A stretch of DNA of 21,715 nucleotides from NCBI GenBank assembly GCA_000969725.1, contig JXSR01S016192.1, one strand, 5' to 3'. Shown in pieces: positions 18,672 to 21,715 of the stretch. The number at the start of each line of letters is the position of its first letter. Within the stretch, counting starts at the first letter, position 1. Source of the stretch: Ophiothrix spiculata. Lineage: Eukaryota; Echinodermata; Ophiuroidea; Amphilepidida; Ophiotrichidae. The position numbers and the translations under genes were made by a program. Under the pieces are notes generated by a model. That model saw only the letters and a program-made list of their open reading frames with translations. It ran no database searches and was not told the DNA's origin.

Positions 18672-19218
18672 AAATTTTTTCAATCTATTATCATTTCTGT
18701 TACAGCATTCACAGAACAATCAAACATGGTCCTGTTAACCTATACATTTCATATCTCCAGTGCATTCATTATATTGTAGCCTCCAGATAGTTTTGTATTG
18801 GTAGAGATACACTTCTGTTTGTCAGTAAATGAATGAGTGGCGATGTCAGTGTCTGCAGGTATGCTATGACATTTTGTGGGAGGAGCATGGTTCTCTATTT
18901 TAGACGATTGTGTTACATTAAGTCCTAATGTCTTATGTTTACATTTATATTGGTACTTCAAAATTCAACACATTTTGTACTACAAATTGTGTCTCAAATT
19001 TCCTGTTTAATTTAGATCTGTTGAGATTAAGTCATTGGCTCTCAATCAATATGAAATTGCCTATTAAGACAAATAAAGTTACTCTCTTAAAACTCTTTCT
19101 TTGAGTGACTTTTTATGAAAAGTTCGTTTTCACTCAAATTTTTTTTCACTTTTAGAAGAGTCAAATTTTCACTCTTGCAGAATAAAATTCTTCAATCAGT
19201 ATTATATCATATTATCAG
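18672..19218. repeat. About 500-bp tandem unit, copy 1
   Basis: Anchor TTCTGTTACAGCATTCACAG at 18695. Shared landmarks down the unit are the 'gtcctgttaacctata' phrase, 'tctccagtgcat', 'ttgtagcctccaga', 'gatgtcagtgtctgcaggta', 'cattttgtgggaggagcatg', 'cctgtttaatttagatctg' and an AATAAA-containing 'gacaaataaagttactctc'. It begins just after the 957-bp TIR element. No open frame is kept in all copies. Confidence 0.88.
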
Positions 19219-19712
19219 TTCTGTAATGGCATTCACAGAACATGGCCCTGTTAACTTATACATGTCATATCTCCAATGCATACATGATATTGTAGCCTCC
19301 AGATTGGTTTTTTATTGGTAGAGATGCACTCTGTTTGTCAGTAAATGAATAGGTGGAAATGTCAGTGTCTGCAGGTATACTGTGGCATTTTGTGGGAGGA
19401 GCATGGTTCTCTATTTTAGACGATTGTGTTACATTAAGTCCTAATGTCTTATGTTAACATTTATATCGGTACTTCAAAATTCAATACATTTTGTACTACA
19501 TATTGTGTCTCAAATTTCCTGTTTAACTTAGATCTGTTGAGATTAAGTCATTGGCTCTCAATCAATATAAAATTGCCTATTTTGACAAATAAAGTTACTC
19601 TCTTAAAACTCTTTCTATAAGTGATTTTGTGTGTGAAAAGTTCAGTTTCACTTATATAAGAGTCCAATTTTCAATTAAAAGTTCTTCAATCAGTATTATA
19701 TCATATTATCAG
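19219..19712. repeat. About 500-bp tandem unit, copy 2
   Basis: Collinear with copy 1; the period is 524 bp to copy 1 and 494 bp to copy 3. The difference lies largely in the A/T-rich junction after the AATAAA word. A short frame, MAFTEHGPVNLYMSYLQC, lies at the start of copies 2 and 3. It is frameshifted in copy 1 by an inserted 'atca' and ends shortly after, so a coding role is not supported. Confidence 0.9.
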
Positions 19713-19949
19713 TTCTGTTATGGCATTCACAGAACATGGCCCTGTTAACCTATACATGTCATATCTCCAGTGCATACATGATATTGTAGCCTCCAGATAG
19801 CTTTGTATTGGTAGAGATGCACTTCTGTTTATCAGTAAATGAATAGGTGGCGATGTCAGTGTCTGCAGGTATGCTATGACATTTTGTGGGATCACCATTT
19901 TAGATGGTGATATTACAGCAAGTCCTAATTCCAATGGTAACATTTTATA
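19713..19949. repeat. About 500-bp tandem unit, copy 3 (left part)
   Basis: Matches copies 1 and 2 through 'cattttgtggga', then more loosely ('caagtcctaat...ggtaacattttatat') and stops at about 19949. The remainder of the unit reappears at 21634, so the copy is split by about 1.7 kb of inserted sequence. Confidence 0.85.
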
Positions 19950-20388
19950 TGTGACAATCCATCACAAACCTCCAGTAAAGTCAGCATTTTTTCATTTTGA
20001 GATACAAGGCAAAATACATGTAAAATATGCATTCTGACAAAATTGAGAATTTAAAATGTTAATGTTTTTCTTAAACTATTTGCAAAATATCAGCTATTTT
20101 GAACTATTTAAAAAAAGTAACATATTCTAACTTGCCATGCTTTGAAGATACTACTTCTGGCTGTCATAAAAACTTGAAACAAGTATCTTTTTGATATAGA
20201 AAATATGTTATGTATGAATATGAAATAGAACAACATTTTAGAACAATATTTTTGTGAGTACTTCCAAAGGCCGAAGTAGCTGATAAGTTTATTTCAAAAT
20301 TTGTATATCAAATTAATGCAGTTTGATAATTGTTTATGATTATATATAATTGTGACTTGAGAAACATGGAAGTTGAAATTGAAATTAC
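19950..20388. other. Inserted sequence inside tandem copy 3
   Basis: This belongs to neither the tandem unit nor the TIR element that follows. It opens with 'gtgacaatccatcacaaacc' and may be part of a dispersed repeat. A 'tacttccaaagg' word at 20259 recurs at 21636 just outside the TIR element, possibly marking the ends of a larger insertion. No gene was seen. Confidence 0.45.
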
Positions 20389-21633
20389 CAGGTGTCCCCA
20401 AAAATGGTTACATGTAGAAAAATGATCGTTTGCCAAAAGTATAGCAGTTGCAAAATTTTAATATCTCAGCGTTTTTATTTTTTGAATTATCAACCTATAT
20501 CAGAAACGTATTTTTTCAAAATTCAACCAAAGCGGAAGAATGTTCGTTTGGTGTAATTTCAACCCTCATTCAACCACATGTGAACTTAAAATTGACAGCC
20601 CAAACTTAACCAAACTTAGATTGTTGTATACCATAGTATAGGATAGGCTTTTTTCTCCCCATTAATACCAAAATCATGAGAATTCGACAAAGTGTAACGT
20701 AATTATGATGTCATAAATTACTTCAGGTCTGAAAATTATGTCAAAATCTGATTTTGGGAAAAATTGGCCACCGATTCAAAATTTAGCTATTTCTGTTTTT
20801 TCTAAATGTCTATCGGACTTTTACTACTAAATAAAGAAAGTTATAATTTAAAACATGCCCTGTAAGTTTAAGATTATTTTTTAAGATTTACACAAGTTTG
20901 CAGTTTAAACAGTTGAAGAAGTTTTGTTACCCGTGAAAAAACAGTCAAAGAAGTTATGTTACCCGTGAAAATTTGAGTGTGCTTTATGCGTTAAGAGGGG
21001 ATCGTGGCCGAGCGGTTAGAACACGGGTCTCGTAATACAGAGATTGTGGGTTCGAGCCCTGGTCCGGGCGGTTTTTGTCTCCTTGTTTCCTTGGGCAAGA
21101 AACTTTATACTTGCTCCGTGGTCGGACAGTCACGAAGGCCGTGGGTCCCCTGTGCGAATGCTCCTTCATGGGGCGCTGCATATAGTGTATACCTGGTGAG
21201 TCTATTCATCAACTTTCGCGTCACAACTTCATTTACAGGTTCAATATAAACAACCCATTCTGGAATGCATGGAATGCAGGTATCCCTAATTTCATAATAG
21301 ATATACTGAAAGAGAATTCAATTATTATTCATTAAAAATTGTATCAAATTTGGTTTAATATAAAGTCTGATCATGATCATTTAGAAAAAATGCACATTAA
21401 AATATCACAAAACGTGTATGCTTATTATTTTGTTTAATTTTGAACAAATGCGTTTCTGACATAGGTATCTACCTTTGTTAATAACTCAAAAACTAATAAC
21501 GTTGCGATATCAACATTTTATGACTGTCTAGAAATGGGTTGTAATATAATTTGTGCGAAGTTTCGTTTCTGTAACTACTATAGTTTTAGCAGACGGTCAT
21601 TTTTCTACATGTAACCATTTTTTGGGACACCTG
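20389..21633. mobile_element. 1.25-kb TIR element carrying a SINE
   Basis: The ends are inverted: CAGGTGTCCCCAAAAATGG at 20389 against CAGGTGTCCCAAAAAATGG read inward from 21633. They continue through the shared TTACATGTAGAAAAATGA and an eroded further stretch ('ccgtctgct...actatag'). No transposase-like frame was found, so it would be non-autonomous. Two adjacent 32-bp direct repeats (20909-20940 and 20941-20972, sharing GTTACCCGTGAAAA) sit just before the nested SINE. No confident target-site duplication was seen. Confidence 0.82.
20998..21265 (+). mobile_element. tRNA-derived SINE with tRNA-Thr(CGT)-like head
   Basis: Pol III A box TGGCCGAGCGG (21005-21015) and B box GGTTCGAGCCC (21049-21059) are both near-consensus. 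Between them, GGTCTCGTAA reads as an anticodon loop CTCGTAA, that is CGT (Thr). The acceptor stem does not pair, so this is a SINE head rather than a functional tRNA gene. The body has a 'ccttgggcaagaaactt' core (about 21085-21102), shared in related form with the minus-strand SINE at 6640-7000. The region is more GC-rich than its host element. The 3' limit is approximate, and no target-site duplication was identified. Confidence 0.82.
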
Positions 21634-21715
21634 ATACTTCCAAAGGTTTTTACTACATATTGGGTCTCATATTTTAGTTTGTTCTAGATCACTTACATGA
21701 TAAAATAAAAAAACC
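21634..21715. repeat. About 500-bp tandem unit, copy 3 (right part, resumes)
   Basis: 'tacttccaaaggtttttactacatattgggtctc' aligns with 'tacttcaaaattcaatac...actacatattgtgtctc' near 19470-19510 of copy 2, and is followed by a 'tctagatc' counterpart of 'ttagatctg'. It runs off the window end. Confidence 0.7.

Noticed and set aside
19115-19321. Exon candidate MAFTEHGPVNLYMSYLQC in the tandem unit
   Set aside because: The frame is disrupted in copy 1 and soon closes in copies 2 and 3; splice signals are poor.
21004-21076. Functional tRNA-Thr gene
   Set aside because: A and B boxes and a CGT anticodon loop are present, but the acceptor stem does not pair and SINE body sequence follows directly.

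Overview
This is an AT-rich, repeat-dense, intron/intergenic-type stretch of an animal nuclear genome. No complete protein gene is recognisable, and bacterial or organellar gene layout is absent. A LINE reverse transcriptase, two tRNA-headed SINEs with Pol III A and B boxes, several palindromic or terminal-inverted-repeat (TIR) DNA elements, and tandemly duplicated blocks with exon-like islands point to a metazoan. The repeat style, including frequent 'aggccta' words, would suit a marine invertebrate deuterostome such as a hemichordate or echinoderm. That placement is an impression, not a demonstration.

Layout. 1-420: a palindromic (foldback) repeat. 940-1940: a pair of diverged direct repeats with a (GA)n tract between them. 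2420-4620 and 11915-15080: two copies of one segmental duplication lying about 9.5 kb apart. Each carries an exon-like island (3525-3841 and 12993-13294) with plausible splice borders and an immunoglobulin-like E/F-strand sequence. 4967-5236: a five-copy 54-bp minisatellite. 6640-6990: a minus-strand tRNA-derived SINE. 7608-9945: a decayed minus-strand LINE. It has an RT fragment, a C-terminal fragment and a 3'UTR with a strong stem-loop. A nest of inverted repeats splits it, and that nest includes a 743-bp near-palindrome bounded by TTAA. 10023-10424: a local 321-bp-spaced duplication. 10640-10761: a cluster of kappaB-like motifs. 11480-11650: the 3' end of a second minus-strand retroelement.

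The right half continues as follows. 14073-14400: a long hairpin followed by short tandem units. 15732-16803 and 17707-18663: two TIR elements. 18672-21715: three tandem copies of a unit of about 500 bp. The third copy is broken by a 1.7-kb insertion nest that includes a 1.25-kb TIR element, which itself holds a tRNA-Thr-like SINE. The third copy resumes at 21634.

The most interesting signal is the Ig-like exon pair. Near-identical flanks and a completely identical 3' half surround a sharply diverged, indel-rich central segment. That is the pattern expected of a tandem gene family under local diversification or gene conversion. It is also compatible with two decayed exon copies homogenised by conversion. 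The rest is a good record of nested transposition, but it does not amount to a gene system.
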